A stretch of DNA of 19,027 nt, taken from Paenibacillus sp. JCM 18996. Its GTDB lineage: Bacteria > Bacillota > Bacilli > Paenibacillales > NBRC-103111. Position 1 is the first letter of the stretch. Every line of letters starts with the position of its first letter. Below are positions 1 through 7,841 of this stretch, piece by piece. Below the pieces are notes generated by a model. It did not search any database. It saw only the letters and a program-made list of their open reading frames with translations, and had not been told where the DNA came from. Made by a program: the position numbers and the translations under genes. The DNA lies in contig BBFE01000064.1 in assembly GCA_001313085.1 (NCBI GenBank), forward strand, positions 1 through 19,027, read 5' to 3'.

Positions 1-108
1 AATGGCGAAGGGGAACCACGCGTACCCATACCGAACACGGCCGTTAAGCCTTCAGCGCCGATGGTACTTGGACCGCAGGGTCCCGGGAGAGTAGGACATC
101 GCCAAGCA
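1..108 (+). rRNA. rrf: 5S ribosomal RNA, 5' end cut by window
   Basis: Recognised from the conserved Firmicute 5S core: GGGGAACCACGCGTACCCAT, then CCGAACACGGCCGTTAAGCC, then the 3' helix with GGGAGAGTAGGACATCGCC. About ten 5' nucleotides are missing because the window starts inside the gene. The 3' end at GCCAAGCA is typical. The stretch usually reading AAGCCCTTCAG has one C fewer here, which fits the loss of single bases from short runs elsewhere in the window. A terminator follows at once, so this is the end of a ribosomal operon. Confidence 0.95.
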
Positions 109-110
109 CA

Positions 111-144
111 AAAAACACCTGCTCATAGGAGAGGTGTTTTTTTT
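111..144 (+). terminator. Rho-independent terminator of the rRNA operon
   Basis: A 10-bp stem (AAAAACACCT with AGGTGTTTTT) around a short loop runs into eight or more T, starting three bases after the 5S rRNA. Confidence 0.9.
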
Positions 145-221
145 GTTGTAAATTCCATTTCTGCACCGCAGGCTTGGTAAGACAGCAGCCAGTACTTAGA
201 TACTTTTGGGGAGGGGTTAAG

Positions 222-471
222 TTGATACTTTTTTTTAAAGAAGGTCATAGTGACCAGGATACCCGGGTAATCGAGTCAATCGCATCGGAGTCGTTTTACA
301 ATCAACGCTTTCTTACCATTAGATTGTCGAATGAAAATAGCAATAAAGAAATAACCGGTATCGTAAAGAGCATCGACCAAGACCATCACAAAATCAATTT
401 TTTCCCATGAGAGAGGGATGGATTGGATTTCGGTTGACAACATACTTAGTGTGGAAATAAACGTGGATTAA
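222..471 (+). CDS. YolD-like protein, frameshifted
   Basis: A small protein of about 82 residues. The start chosen is TTG at 222, behind GGGGAGGGG; an in-frame TTG at 174 has no ribosome site. The frame breaks in a T6 run near 395-401. Removing one T joins the frame to one ending GMDWISVDNILSVE, which matches the C-terminal signature of the YolD-like family (PF08863: a G-x-I-x-x-I-D segment, then W-I-P-x-x-D-I-L-x-V-E). The upstream ITGIVKSIDQ segment matches the same fold. The usual N-terminal W-x-x-x-x-x-P-E region is not visible, so the gene may be truncated at the start. In Bacillus, YolD-like genes often accompany Y-family SOS polymerases; none is next to this one. The molecular role is unknown. 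Confidence 0.6.
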
Positions 472-490
472 GGATTAAAAAAATCAAAGG

Positions 491-524
491 AAGCTGATCG
501 CTCATGCGGTCGGCTTTTTTTCTT
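491..524 (+). terminator. Rho-independent terminator
   Basis: A 10-bp stem AAGCTGATCG/CGGTCGGCTT (two G-T pairs) with loop CTCATG is followed by an eight-T run. It lies 20 bases after the YolD-like stop. Confidence 0.9.
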
Positions 525-576
525 TTACTACCGTTTAAACGTGATACAATAAGTACAAAGGAGTGACCGGTCCAAA

Positions 577-756
577 ATGAAAGATTATCATTGCTGTGCA
601 ACCTGTATCCATTATGAAATTCGTAAAGACACTCGGGATAAGTTTTTCTGCGGCCGATTGGGCTACGCCACCAGTCCAAAATACCAGTTCAAATGCTGGT
701 CGCCGAAAGTACACATCTGCAAGCAAATTAAGAACGACAAGCAAGACAATCGATGA
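577..756 (+). CDS. Cysteine-rich small protein (59 aa)
   Basis: An intact 59-residue reading frame beginning MKDYHCCATC, with AAAGGAG 13 bases upstream and a possible -10 (TACAAT) at 544-549. Cysteines fall at residues 6, 7, 10, 25, 40 and 48. The CCxxC pair followed by CGRLGY and a CW pair suggests a small metal-binding or zinc-ribbon-like fold. I recognise the layout as one found in uncharacterised Paenibacillus/Bacillus proteins but know no function. It is one of the few unbroken genes here, and it contains an uninflated T5 run (DKFFCG). It stands alone between two terminators, so it is probably monocistronic. Confidence 0.8.
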   Translation: MKDYHCCATCIHYEIRKDTRDKFFCGRLGYATSPKYQFKCWSPKVHICKQIKNDKQDNR

Positions 757-878
757 AGAATCTGTTATCGCGCTGACGATTTTTTTGTAATGAAAATGAA
801 ATATGTTGTTCACCTGAATGTAATGAGTGCAGTTTATAATAAGGACTAAGACCCCCCTTTTAAAATATATATCTTATG

Positions 879-911
879 GCCCGCATCCCGTTGATGCGGG
901 TCTCTTTTTTT
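879..911 (+). terminator. Rho-independent terminator
   Basis: Stem GGCCCGCATC/GATGCGGGTC around CCGTT, followed by CTTTTTTT. It probably ends the transcript of the cysteine-rich gene. The 120 bases before it (757-878) hold no convincing gene. Confidence 0.9.
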
Positions 912-1097
912 GTATTTGGACGCGATGCGGAGTCCTCTCAAAAAAAAGAGCATGCTCACCGCTTCTCGCCCGTTTCTTCGATTGTCACAAATTGCTGAAT
1001 AACAAAAAAATCCTTTGATTCGACAACGGCGTTCGAGCAACTTTTCTAATGATATACGATAAAATATGAAAATAAATTTAGGAGAGGAGAAAATAAA

Positions 1098-1202
1098 GTG
1101 GAAGAGGAAGTTGTTAAATCTCTAATTTTCATTGTTTTATTCGCTGCTTATGTTGCGGTAAAAGCGGATTTCAAACCAAAAAAGACCGTTTTAAGTTTCT
1201 AA
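1098..1202 (+). CDS. 34-aa membrane microprotein
   Basis: GTG start at 1098 preceded by TTAGGAGAGGAG with good spacing. The product begins MEEEVVKSLI and has one hydrophobic segment (about residues 8-22) between an acidic N-terminus and a basic tail (KADFKPKKT), so it should be a single-pass membrane peptide with the tail inside or outside undetermined. Too short for a family call. An AT-rich promoter-like stretch (TATACGATAAAAT) lies about 35 bases upstream. I do not recognise it. The stretch 1203-1376 after it holds no gene I can support. Confidence 0.5.
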   Translation: MEEEVVKSLIFIVLFAAYVAVKADFKPKKTVLSF

Positions 1203-1376
1203 GCGCCTGGCTCGCTCCACGTTGGGCGTTTTGCGATGTCTGAAAGTAGATTCAGCAGAGAGGGATCCCGTTCAGGCAAAAAATCGACGGAGTTGCAAAT
1301 TCTCATGCTAAGCACACCCTGTTGTGATATGATGAAAGCGTTGCCTTTATTACATAAGAGAAATGGGGAGCATGCT

Positions 1377-1685
1377 ATGTTTGAACATTTGGTAGTTTTT
1401 TAAATTCAAGGAATCCATTTCGCAGGACGCAGAAAAGAATCTCCTGCGGATGCTGCTTGATTTTAAGGGAAAAAAATTCCAGGGATCGTCGATCTTAGCG
1501 CAGGTCTGAACGTTACGGGAGAAGTGGAGAATAGACACGGATACAGCTTGGGGTTGCGTGTCACCTTCGAAAATATGGAAGCGCTTCAAGAGTACGGACC
1601 ACATCCTGTACATCAGGAATTTGTAAGTGCCTTGGATGGGCTGCTGGACAATGTCGTTGTAGTGGATTATCCGATGGGGGAGTGA
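1377..1685 (+). CDS. Dabb (stress-responsive A/B barrel) protein, frameshifted
   Basis: A single-domain protein of about 102 residues of the Dabb family (PF07876), small dimeric ferredoxin-like barrels. The frame-corrected protein starts MFEHLVVFKFKE, continues KIPGIVDLSAGLNVT, then GYSLGLRVTFENMEALQEYG, and ends HPVHQEFVSALDGL...VVDYP, all typical of the family. Two breaks: a T6 run near 1395-1400 that should be T5, which makes an early stop, and an A7 run near 1469-1475 that should be A5. The start is set by GGGGAG seven bases before ATG. Its stop is followed five bases later by the nucleoside hydrolase start, whose ribosome site lies inside its last codons, so the two are co-translated. 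Some Dabb proteins are enzymes; the substrate is unknown. Confidence 0.85.
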
Positions 1686-1690
1686 TTGGT

Positions 1691-2629
1691 ATGAACTTTC
1701 CTCCCATGTCTCAGGAGAAACGGCTTCATAGGCTCGTTTACCCTCAGGCAGAGTGCGAATGGTTTTGGATACGGATACATTCAATGAGATAGACGATCAG
1801 TTCGCCGTGATTTATGCTTTGCACTCCAAGGAGAGATTGCAGGTTGAAGCCTTCTACGCCGCACCTTTTCATAATGAATTGTCATCAGGTCCCAAAGACG
1901 GAATGGAAAAAAAAGCTACCAAGAGCTGAAGAAAATTCTGAGCGTCATGGGCCTGGAGGGAGAATATCCCGTGTATACGGGTTCGGAGGCTTATTTGCCG
2001 GATTCGGCTACACCTGTAGACAGCGCGGCGGCACGTGACCTGGTTGAACGAGCTATGGCCTCCCCGGAGGATGATCCGCTGTATGTGGCAGCCATAGGAG
2101 CGATCACGAACGTGGCGTCGGCCATTCTAATGGAACCGAAAGTGATAGAGAAAATCGTCATAGTCTGGCTGGGGGGACATGCCCTTCACTGGCCGAATAC
2201 GGTGGAATTTAACCTGCGTCAAGATCTGCATGCGTCGAGAATCGTTTTGGACAGCGGCGTGCCCTTAGTATTGGTGCCATGCATGGGCGTGTCCTCGCAT
2301 CTGCAAACCTCTTTGTCGGAATTGAGAGACTATGTGAAAGACATGGCGAAATCGGCCAATATTTATACGAAACCTATGAAAAAAAATGCAATAAAGACCA
2401 TTTTGCTTACACACGTGTCATTTGGGACATTGCTACTATCGCTTATTTAAACAACGAGAGTTTAGCGTCAAGTTCCCTGGTTAACAGCCCGCTGCTTTCC
2501 GAGGATTTCCGTTGGAGCTTTGATGCTTCACGACATTTTATCCGTTACGTTTGGAGTATGAACAGGGACGGCATTTTCAAAGACTTATTCACCAAAATTT
2601 CCACTTCTCAACAGGGAAATGTGCGGTGA
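1691..2629 (+). CDS. Nucleoside hydrolase (IunH family), frameshifted
   Basis: Family PF01156, which hydrolyses the N-glycosidic bond of (deoxy)ribonucleosides in the cytoplasm using a tightly bound calcium. The signature [13 protein letters not shown], holding the metal-binding aspartates, is present about 30 residues in. Further conserved parts are [14 protein letters not shown], the V/IWLGGHA stretch with [22 protein letters not shown], and near the C-terminus [19 protein letters not shown]. Corrected length is about 312 residues, normal for the family. Breaks: one C lost near 1731 (PSGRVRMVL is restored by adding it), an A8 run at 1907-1914 (A6 expected), and a shift near 2340-2360. Start ATG at 1691 uses GGGGGAG inside the end of the Dabb gene. 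The natural substrate cannot be told from sequence. Confidence 0.88.
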
Positions 2630-2752
2630 AAAAAAGTATTTTATTTTTTTCAGCCTCCAGAGGCTCGCTTCCACACCGGCTATAATGTGCTTCCGGCTCA
2701 AACTAACGTCATTGGAGCCGCTGCCCATAGGAAAGCGCACCTTCAACAAAAG

Positions 2753-2794
2753 AATGGATAGAGATTCAGATGTATTCTGAAAACTCTATCCATT
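2753..2794. repeat. Long inverted repeat (hairpin) downstream of nucleoside hydrolase
   Basis: Arms AATGGATAGAG and CTCTATCCATT pair perfectly over 11 bp, and a nested TTCAG/CTGAA pairs inside. No T-run follows on either strand, so it is not a classical terminator, though it sits between convergent genes. The rest of 2630-2899 shows no gene I can support. Confidence 0.6.
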
Positions 2795-2899
2795 GCTAAT
2801 AAAATGTCTGACATCACATTCAATTGCTTATTATTAATCGCTATAGTGGACTTCCTCTAGCTTTTAAAACACAGAGATCCTCTCCGAAGCACGTCCATA

Positions 2900-3619
2900 T
2901 TATTGCGGGTTTGTTGTCCAGATCCCTGCCGTTTTCACGACAACGCGCGGCGGCAGCTTAAGAGTAGTTGTAATGAGCTCGGCGACATCTTCAGGCTGCA
3001 TCATGCGGTCATCATCGCCTATTTTGAGCCCGGCGTTGGCCGCTAATTCTGTATTTACAGTGCTTGGGGTCAAGGCGGTGACGCGGATATTGGATTTCCG
3101 GACTTCATGGAAAAGAGATTCCGTCAATCCCATCACGGCAAATTTGGAAGCGGAGTAGGCGGAACCTGTAGCAGCGCCTCTTTCTCCGGCCGTCGAAGCC
3201 ACGTTGATGATATATCCTTGCATTTGAGACAGCATAGTCGGCAATACAGCGCGAGTCACATAGTAGGTTCCCATCAGATTCACTTGCACGATACGTTCCC
3301 ACTCTGCAGGATCCATGTCAAGCAATGTGCCAAATTTGGCGGTGCCGGCATTGTTAATCAGTATATCGACGGAACCCAGTTGTTCAATCAGCTTGTTAAT
3401 CGCCGAGTTAACCTCGGTTTGGTTGGAAACGTCCGCAGTGGCAAAGTACGAATCTAAACCATAGCTGTTTTTTTAATTCACCTTGCAAGCTTCAAGATCG
3501 GTACTGCTTCTTGCTAACAAACCGAGACGGACTCCTTCTTTGGCCAGAGCGATCGCGGTTGCCTTGCCGATGCCTTTACCTGCTCCTGTTATAATGGCGG
3601 TTTTGTTCTCGAGCTTCAT
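2900..3619 (-). CDS. Short-chain dehydrogenase/reductase (3-oxoacyl-ACP reductase-like), frameshifted
   Basis: A classical SDR of about 239 residues. It has the Rossmann cofactor motif TGAGKGIG at residues 11-18, the structural NNAG motif ([12 protein letters not shown]), the catalytic Ser in NVASTAG and YSASK (Tyr and Lys). The C-terminus [14 protein letters not shown] is typical of the Firmicute FabG-like subgroup. An NAD(P)H-dependent oxidoreductase is certain; the substrate is not. Start ATG has AGGGAGAG upstream. Two compensating shifts lie close together near 3468-3487: an A run of 7 (6 expected) and a lost T. They leave an in-frame stop in the observed reading. Promoter not identified. 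It converges with the nucleoside hydrolase gene. Confidence 0.9.
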
Positions 3620-3735
3620 TCTCGTCACTCTCCCTTATCCATTCTTCTTTCTTTGTGAAAAAAAATTTTCCTCTGAACCATTATATTTATAAATGAACGT
3701 GATTACAAACGATGTGGTTGCTGCACGCACTAGCT

Positions 3736-3764
3736 CAATCGTAATTCCGGTTGGCCTTTTTTTT
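3736..3764 (+). terminator. Possible terminator in the SDR-yojF intergenic region
   Basis: Stem CAATCG/CGGTTG, then GCC and eight T. It reads on the plus strand, yet no plus-strand gene precedes it, so it may end an unannotated transcript or be chance. The remainder of 3620-3904 is AT-rich upstream sequence for the two divergent genes. Confidence 0.3.
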
Positions 3765-3904
3765 CATTTTTTCCTTGATCGCGTCCCTATATTGATAGGA
3801 ATTTCTTACAAAAGCGATTTTTTTCTTTAAGTTTGAATATGTTAGAATGAGTTCATTGATTGAAAATTTATAGGCCTTGTCGTCATCCTTGGAGGAAAAA
3901 AAAG

Positions 3905-4248
3905 ATGCAGCTCATCAATAAAGCAACAGTGCAGCAAAAGATCGATGCATTGAAAGACCAGAACGTTTATATTCATCTTGAAATGACCACAGGAGCGTAC
4001 GCCTCGCACCACGACAGCTCCAAACATCCGGCAGCCAATTTTATTACTAATGCAGTTATTCGCTATTCCCAAGGGACAATTGCCGGAAACGGGCCCTACC
4101 GTGTCGGCTTGAGAATGTCGCAGGGCTGGGTATACTCGGAAGGGCTTACCCATTGGGACGAGACTCAGACGGAAACACTGCTTCTGGCCGGCCATGACAC
4201 TCAAGGCAAGCTGGTAGTATCCTTGCAAATAAGCCGCGAGCCTTCTAG
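3905..4248 (+). CDS. yojF: YojF family protein (DUF1806)
   Basis: About 115 residues, starting MQLINKATVQQKIDAL with strong GGAGG upstream. The conserved stretch NVYIHLEMTTGAYASH and the later ITNAVIRYSQGTIAGNGPYRVGLR plus WVYSEGLTHW match the YojF/DUF1806 family, whose gene sits immediately before bshB2 in B. subtilis, as here. Function unknown; a link to bacillithiol metabolism is inferred only from gene order. The observed frame runs on into the next gene because a T has been lost from CCTTTCTAG. With it restored, the protein ends REPF followed by TAG at 4246-4248, which also places the AAGGAGAGGAG site of bshB2 just after the stop. Confidence 0.88.
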
Positions 4249-4266
4249 AAGGAGAGGAGTAATACT

Positions 4267-4925
4267 ATGGAACAACGCATTCTTGTTATACTGCCGCATC
4301 CGGATGACGAAGCTTTCGGTCTGTCCGGAACGCTGGCCAAGCACATAAAGGGCGGAGCTAAAGTTACATATGCCTGTTTGACCTTGGGCGAAATGGGACG
4401 GAATATGGGCGTGCCGCCGTTCGCCAATCGCGTAACGCTTCCGGCCATACGCAAGAAAGAGCTGGAGGAGTCCTGCCGGGCCATTGGCATCCAGGATTTG
4501 CGGCTGCTCGGCTTTCATGATAAAACGATCGAATTCGAGGATCATGAGCAGCTGGACAAACGGATAGAGGCTCTGATCAAAGAGATTGATCCTGCGCTGG
4601 TCGTCACCTTTTACCCGGGGCACAGCGTTCATCCCGACCATGATGCATGCGGGGAGGCTGTGATCCGAACGATTGAAAAGTTGCCCAAAGACCAAAGGCC
4701 GACCGTCCATTGCATCGCCTTTTCAAAAGACTGTGAGCTTGTTCTGGGGCAGCCTGATGTCGTGAATGACGTAAAAGATTTTGTGCAGCAAAAAAATGGA
4801 ATCGATACAAGCTCATCAATCCCAGTTTCAAGCCGCTGAATTGTTAGGCAGCAGCAAATTGAATAAAAAAAGAAACCCAGCGGCGCTTTGGAACAGAACG
4901 TTTCTGGACCTATCAATTTGATTGA
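4267..4925 (+). CDS. bshB2: BshB2: bacillithiol N-acetylglucosamine-malate deacetylase, frameshifted at the 3' end
   Basis: PIG-L/LmbE-type zinc deacetylase that removes acetate from GlcNAc-malate, the second step of bacillithiol synthesis. The zinc motif HPDDE lies at residues 11-15 (ILPHPDDEAFG) and the later HPDHDACGEAV supplies the third metal ligand. The order yojF-bshB2 is the same as in B. subtilis. The reading frame is clean for about 175 residues, then breaks at an A7 run near 4791. The frame-corrected tail (MESIQAHQSQFQAAELL, later ERFWTYQFD) matches the family C-terminus and stops at 4923-4925, giving the usual length of about 220. One G is also lost near 4892. Start ATG has AAGGAGAGGAG. 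Confidence 0.92.
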
Positions 4926-4985
4926 TGTACATGTAAAGAAGAGGCCGCAACAGCGTGCCATAATATAAATATTTAGACTTCCGAG

Positions 4986-5010
4986 TCCCCGTCCGCGGGG
5001 ATCTTTTTTT
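4986..5010 (+). terminator. Rho-independent terminator after bshB2
   Basis: Stem TCCCCG/CGGGGA with a four-base loop, then TCTTTTTTT. It lies 60 bases after the corrected bshB2 stop. Confidence 0.85.
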
Positions 5011-5102
5011 GCCTGTCGGGTTTCAAAGTTTGCTTGTCCGGTTAAAGAGTGAGACGGTATCTTTTAAGTAAATCCAATGACCAAAGGAGATGTGCTGACA
5101 AA

Positions 5103-5402
5103 ATGGCAACAGGAGACACACAAACCAGCAGAGCTAAAGCAGGACATCCGGCAGAAGAAAAGAACACGAAATATAACAAACCTCGCCTGACTCTGGTCGA
5201 GCAAGCTGAAGACGGCAAAACAGGAGCAGAAGCGGAAGGACATCTAGCCGGCGAAGTAGAAATGGACAACGTTGTTACTACGTCGCGTAAACCACAAAGC
5301 GAAAATACAGATAAACGGCAGGATAGAAAAAAAGTGAAAATGAATGTTCGTTCGAAATGTACGAATTATCTAAAGGAAATCATTCTAAGTGAGATGGTAT
5401 GA
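5103..5402 (+). CDS. Hydrophilic protein of unknown function (99 aa)
   Basis: An unbroken 99-residue frame beginning MATGDTQTSRAKAGHP. It is highly charged, rich in Glu, Lys, Gly and Ala, with no hydrophobic segment, so probably soluble and partly disordered. A single Cys occurs in the C-terminal RSKCTNYLKEIILSE helix-like tail. AAAGGAG lies about 14 bases before the ATG, rather far, so an earlier start cannot be excluded. It is followed 22 bases later by a strong terminator, consistent with a single-gene transcript. I do not recognise a family. Confidence 0.55.
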   Translation: MATGDTQTSRAKAGHPAEEKNTKYNKPRLTLVEQAEDGKTGAEAEGHLAGEVEMDNVVTTSRKPQSENTDKRQDRKKVKMNVRSKCTNYLKEIILSEMV

Positions 5403-5424
5403 GATGCAGGTTCCCCGAGACACG

Positions 5425-5455
5425 CCGTGTAGATTTGACTCTACACGGTTTTTTT
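5425..5455 (+). terminator. Rho-independent terminator
   Basis: Perfect 9-bp stem CCGTGTAGA/TCTACACGG with loop TTTGAC, then seven T. Confidence 0.93.
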
Positions 5456-5562
5456 ATCGTTTGAAAGGAGGTTTACAAGCAATTTTACATGCAAGCAGTC
5501 ATTCATGATTTCTCCAAAAAAACTGGGTACGATATAACAAAGCCGGGTAAAGGAGAACTTTT

Positions 5563-6088
5563 ATGGAGATGAATGCATACAATGTGCAAGTCGTTCAAGC
5601 GAATATCCGGGAGAAACATATAGTCAAGAATTTATATCCGCTATATCTGCACGACCTGTCTGCGTTTACGGCAGCAGATGTGGATGCCAACGGCTTATTC
5701 GATATTTCCTTTCTTGATTCATTTTGGCAGAACGAAGGCTCATGCCGTTCTTAATTCGGGCCAACCATACTTTAGCCGGTTTCATCCTCCTGGAGACGGG
5801 CCAGTTTGCCCCAAAAAACGGGGGAGGATTATTATTTAAGCGAATTTTTTTTCATTTTAAAGAAATACCGTAGAAAAGGTGTCGGAAAGCAAGCCGTTCA
5901 GCAATTGTGGAGGCGTTACCCGGGCAAGTATCTTCTCGGAGAGCTTCACCAAAATGAGGCGGCGATAAAATTTTGGACCAGCCTGTATGAAGCCTATAAT
6001 TTGAAATACAAGGATTATAGGGATGAGAAATTGTATTATCAGAGCTTTGAAATCAAAAAAAGCCCAGCTGTCAAGTTGGACTCAGTGA
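5563..6088 (+). CDS. GNAT family N-acetyltransferase, frameshifted
   Basis: Acetyl-CoA-dependent acetyltransferase fold. Acetyl-CoA binding motif A is visible as KKYRRKGVGKQAVQQLW (R/Q-x-x-G-x-G/A pattern), preceded by a beta strand LSEFFFILKK and followed by LHQNEAAIKFWTSLYEAYN, the usual motif B. The N-terminal half (LYPLYLHDLSAF) resembles GNATs predicted to act on small molecules or proteins; the substrate is unknown. Breaks: a lost G near 5740 (GLMPFLIRAN restored), a shift at the A6/G5 stretch near 5813-5824, and a T8 run at about 5845. Start ATG at 5563 is set by AAAGGAG seven bases upstream. The true stop depends on an A7 run at 6055-6061: 6088 if the run should be six, 6107 if five. 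Confidence 0.8.
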
Positions 6089-6116
6089 TAAATCTTTTAC
6101 TATATGATACCGGGAT

Positions 6117-6332
6117 TTATTGGTCGTGGTCCTGGGTTTCATCAGACGTTCTCGGTACCGCCATATCTTTAGCAGGAGATGTAGGATGTTTATCCGATAC
6201 TGTTGCTGGCGGCGAAACCGGCAGGGTGTTATTGCTTTTAGTCGAGGGGCTGCCAGTCCTGCCGCCAGAATGAGCACAGCCAGTGAAAAGAATACATAAT
6301 AAAATCAAGGATATTCGAAGAAAACCCTGCAT
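6117..6332 (-). CDS. Small lipoprotein (71 aa)
   Basis: Starts MQGFLRISLILLCILFTGC: a basic start, a hydrophobic core and a lipobox LFTGC, so cleavage before Cys19 and lipid anchoring to the membrane outer face are expected. The rest is short, polar and rich in Ser, Thr and Pro (VSPPATVSDKHPTSPAKD), like an extracellular linker. AAGGAAGGA lies 11 bases before the ATG. No domain is recognised. The frame may have been cut by a shift, since no fold follows the linker; a weak hairpin with a T7 run on the minus strand around 6055-6085 could terminate it. It converges with the GNAT gene. Confidence 0.6.
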   Translation of the reverse strand: MQGFLRISLILLCILFTGCAHSGGRTGSPSTKSNNTLPVSPPATVSDKHPTSPAKDMAVPRTSDETQDHDQ

Positions 6333-6550
6333 TTTAAGTTCATCCTTCCTTGAAGTTGACTAACTAACGTTCGAGGTGCCAAAGTGTCCTTTTGTGGGGG
6401 ACATGCAGTAGTGTCTACAAAACAACATTTTTTTATACCCGCGAGAGCATCAAGCCCCGGCTGTAAATCACTATAAGTAAACTTTCCTTCTAATGGGTCA
6501 AGGATCTGTGATAAGTTAAAGGCAGTGCAATTATGTCAGGGGATGGTTGA
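6333..6550. other. Intergenic region without a confident gene
   Basis: Contains the ribosome site of the lipoprotein (minus) and of the amidase (plus, GGGGATGG before GTG). A minus-strand frame is open from about 6537 to 6310 but has no start codon or ribosome site and overlaps the lipoprotein start. It may be a gene remnant. Confidence 0.4.
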
Positions 6551-7470
6551 GTGAATAATAAAGTTGATGAATGGATAGTAGAAGCGGATATTGCCAAAAT
6601 GCAGGAAGCTATGGAAGCAGGCCTATTCAGTTCGGCAAATCTTGTCCAGGCCTACATTGAGCGTATCCGTAAATATGATCCCAAAATAAATACTATTCTA
6701 GAAATCAATCCGGACGCAGTGGAGATAGCGAAGTCTTTGGATCAAGAGCGAAAAGAGAAAGGCAGCCGCGGACCGTTCGCTTCTCACTGCGTTCAGCAGG
6801 GGCCGTTTTACTTGCAAAAAACCAACATGACGATAAAAAATTTGGATGAGGCCAGACTTGCTGTTGCTGAGACGGCATAGCAGTTTTGAAAAAAAAGGCA
6901 GGCGCGACGATTGTAGATCCGGTTGAGCTCCATGCGAACAGACGGAATGGGATTGGAATGTGCTGCGTTATGAATTTAAAAAAATATCTCAATGATTACT
7001 TAGAGAAGCTGGATCCAACCGTGCCTGTCCATTCATTGAAAGAGGTTATAGCATTTAATATACAACACGCGGAAACAGCGTTGAAGTATGGGCAAGCCAC
7101 ACTGATCTGGTCGGAGGAAACAAGCGGCAAACTGACGGAACAAGATTATCTGGACAGCAAAATGAAAAAAAATATGCAAATGTCGCGCGCACAGGGGATA
7201 GACTATGCCTTGGAGCAGCATCGTTTGGATGCACTCCTGTTTCTGGGAAATGAAGGCGGCTCCGATCTTGCAGCAAGGGCCGGGTATCCCTTGATTACCG
7301 TTCCTGCAGGATATGCCGCGAGCGGAATAACCACCCCAGGCGGCTATACGACAAAAGGACCGCAGGGCGTAACATTTGTGGGCACGGCATTCAGCGAACC
7401 GACATTGATGAAGGTAGCCTACGGTTTTGAACAAGCGACCAAACATCGCTGCCCTCCTAAGTTACAATAA
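6551..7470 (+). pseudogene. Amidase signature (AS) family enzyme with the catalytic core deleted
   Basis: The ends are clearly from an AS amidase (PF01425). The N-terminus has the usual LVQAYIERIRKYDPKINTIL and KEKGSRGP. The C-terminus has GATIVDPVEL, GIDYALEQHRLDALLF, AGYPLITVPAGY and GVTFVGTAFSEPTLM. Two blocks are missing. After GSRGP (about 6775) the HGIP...LLKDN segment with the catalytic Lys is absent and the sequence resumes at SLRSAGAVLLAKTNMT. After NMT (about 6832) it jumps to KNLDEARLAVAETA, losing the GGSSSGS block with both catalytic serines. About 300 residues remain of roughly 480. There are also frameshifts: the stop at 6878 and a lost A near 6941 compensated by an A7 run near 6977. 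It cannot encode an active amidase as written. GTG start chosen from the GGGGATGG site. Confidence 0.88.
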
Positions 7471-7566
7471 ATCTCCTCATGATCCCTCTTTTTTTTATCG
7501 GTATAAAAAACCTTGCTTTTCATCCACATTAACAAAGGTATGGATAGAATAGGAGGCGAACGGAAA

Positions 7567-7827
7567 ATGAGCAGCAACGATTCCAGCTTACAATCGCAAA
7601 GTCAGCTATCTCAAGCGCAAAATTCGGTGAACACCGCACACAATGCTGTGACCCAAGCGCAGAGCCATCCCGGCGAACAGTTGATCAAGCAAGCGGAAAC
7701 CGCGGTGCAACGGGCGGAAAGAGCAGTCGATCAGGCTGAAACGAACCGCGATCAAATGGCGGTCAATCAAGCGAAGACAGATCTGGAAGAGGATCAGGAG
7801 ACTTTGCAAAACCTGGGGAATATATAG
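7567..7827 (+). CDS. Small coiled-coil protein of unknown function (86 aa)
   Basis: An intact 86-residue frame starting MSSNDSSLQSQSQLSQ, with AGGAGGC ten bases upstream. The whole protein is Gln/Ala/Glu-rich with alanine-spaced heptads (AVQRAERAVDQAETNRDQMA), predicting a long amphipathic helix or coiled coil. No Cys, Trp or hydrophobic segment. It lies about 100 bases before the spore gene tlp and on the same strand, so spore association is possible but only inferred. No family recognised. Confidence 0.65.
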   Translation: MSSNDSSLQSQSQLSQAQNSVNTAHNAVTQAQSHPGEQLIKQAETAVQRAERAVDQAETNRDQMAVNQAKTDLEEDQETLQNLGNI

Positions 7828-7841
7828 AGAAACTTTTATGG

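Noticed and set aside
1024..1035. LexA-like sequence CAACGGCGTTCG upstream of the 34-aa ORF
   Set aside because: The half-sites are three bases apart rather than four. It would fit only if a G had been lost, which cannot be shown here.
2630..2735. Minus-strand frame with [14 protein letters not shown]
   Set aside because: It reads partly like protein, but has no ribosome site, starts at a TTG and runs into the opposite strand of the nucleoside hydrolase.
5489..5572. 27-codon ORF (MQAVIHDFSKKTGYD...) overlapping the GNAT start, after AAAGGAGG
   Set aside because: The ribosome site is about 17 bases from the ATG, too far, and no similarity is recognised.
6100..6273. Plus-strand extension of the GNAT frame
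   Set aside because: Composition changes sharply and it lies exactly opposite the lipoprotein gene with its good signal peptide; it is read-through after a frameshift.
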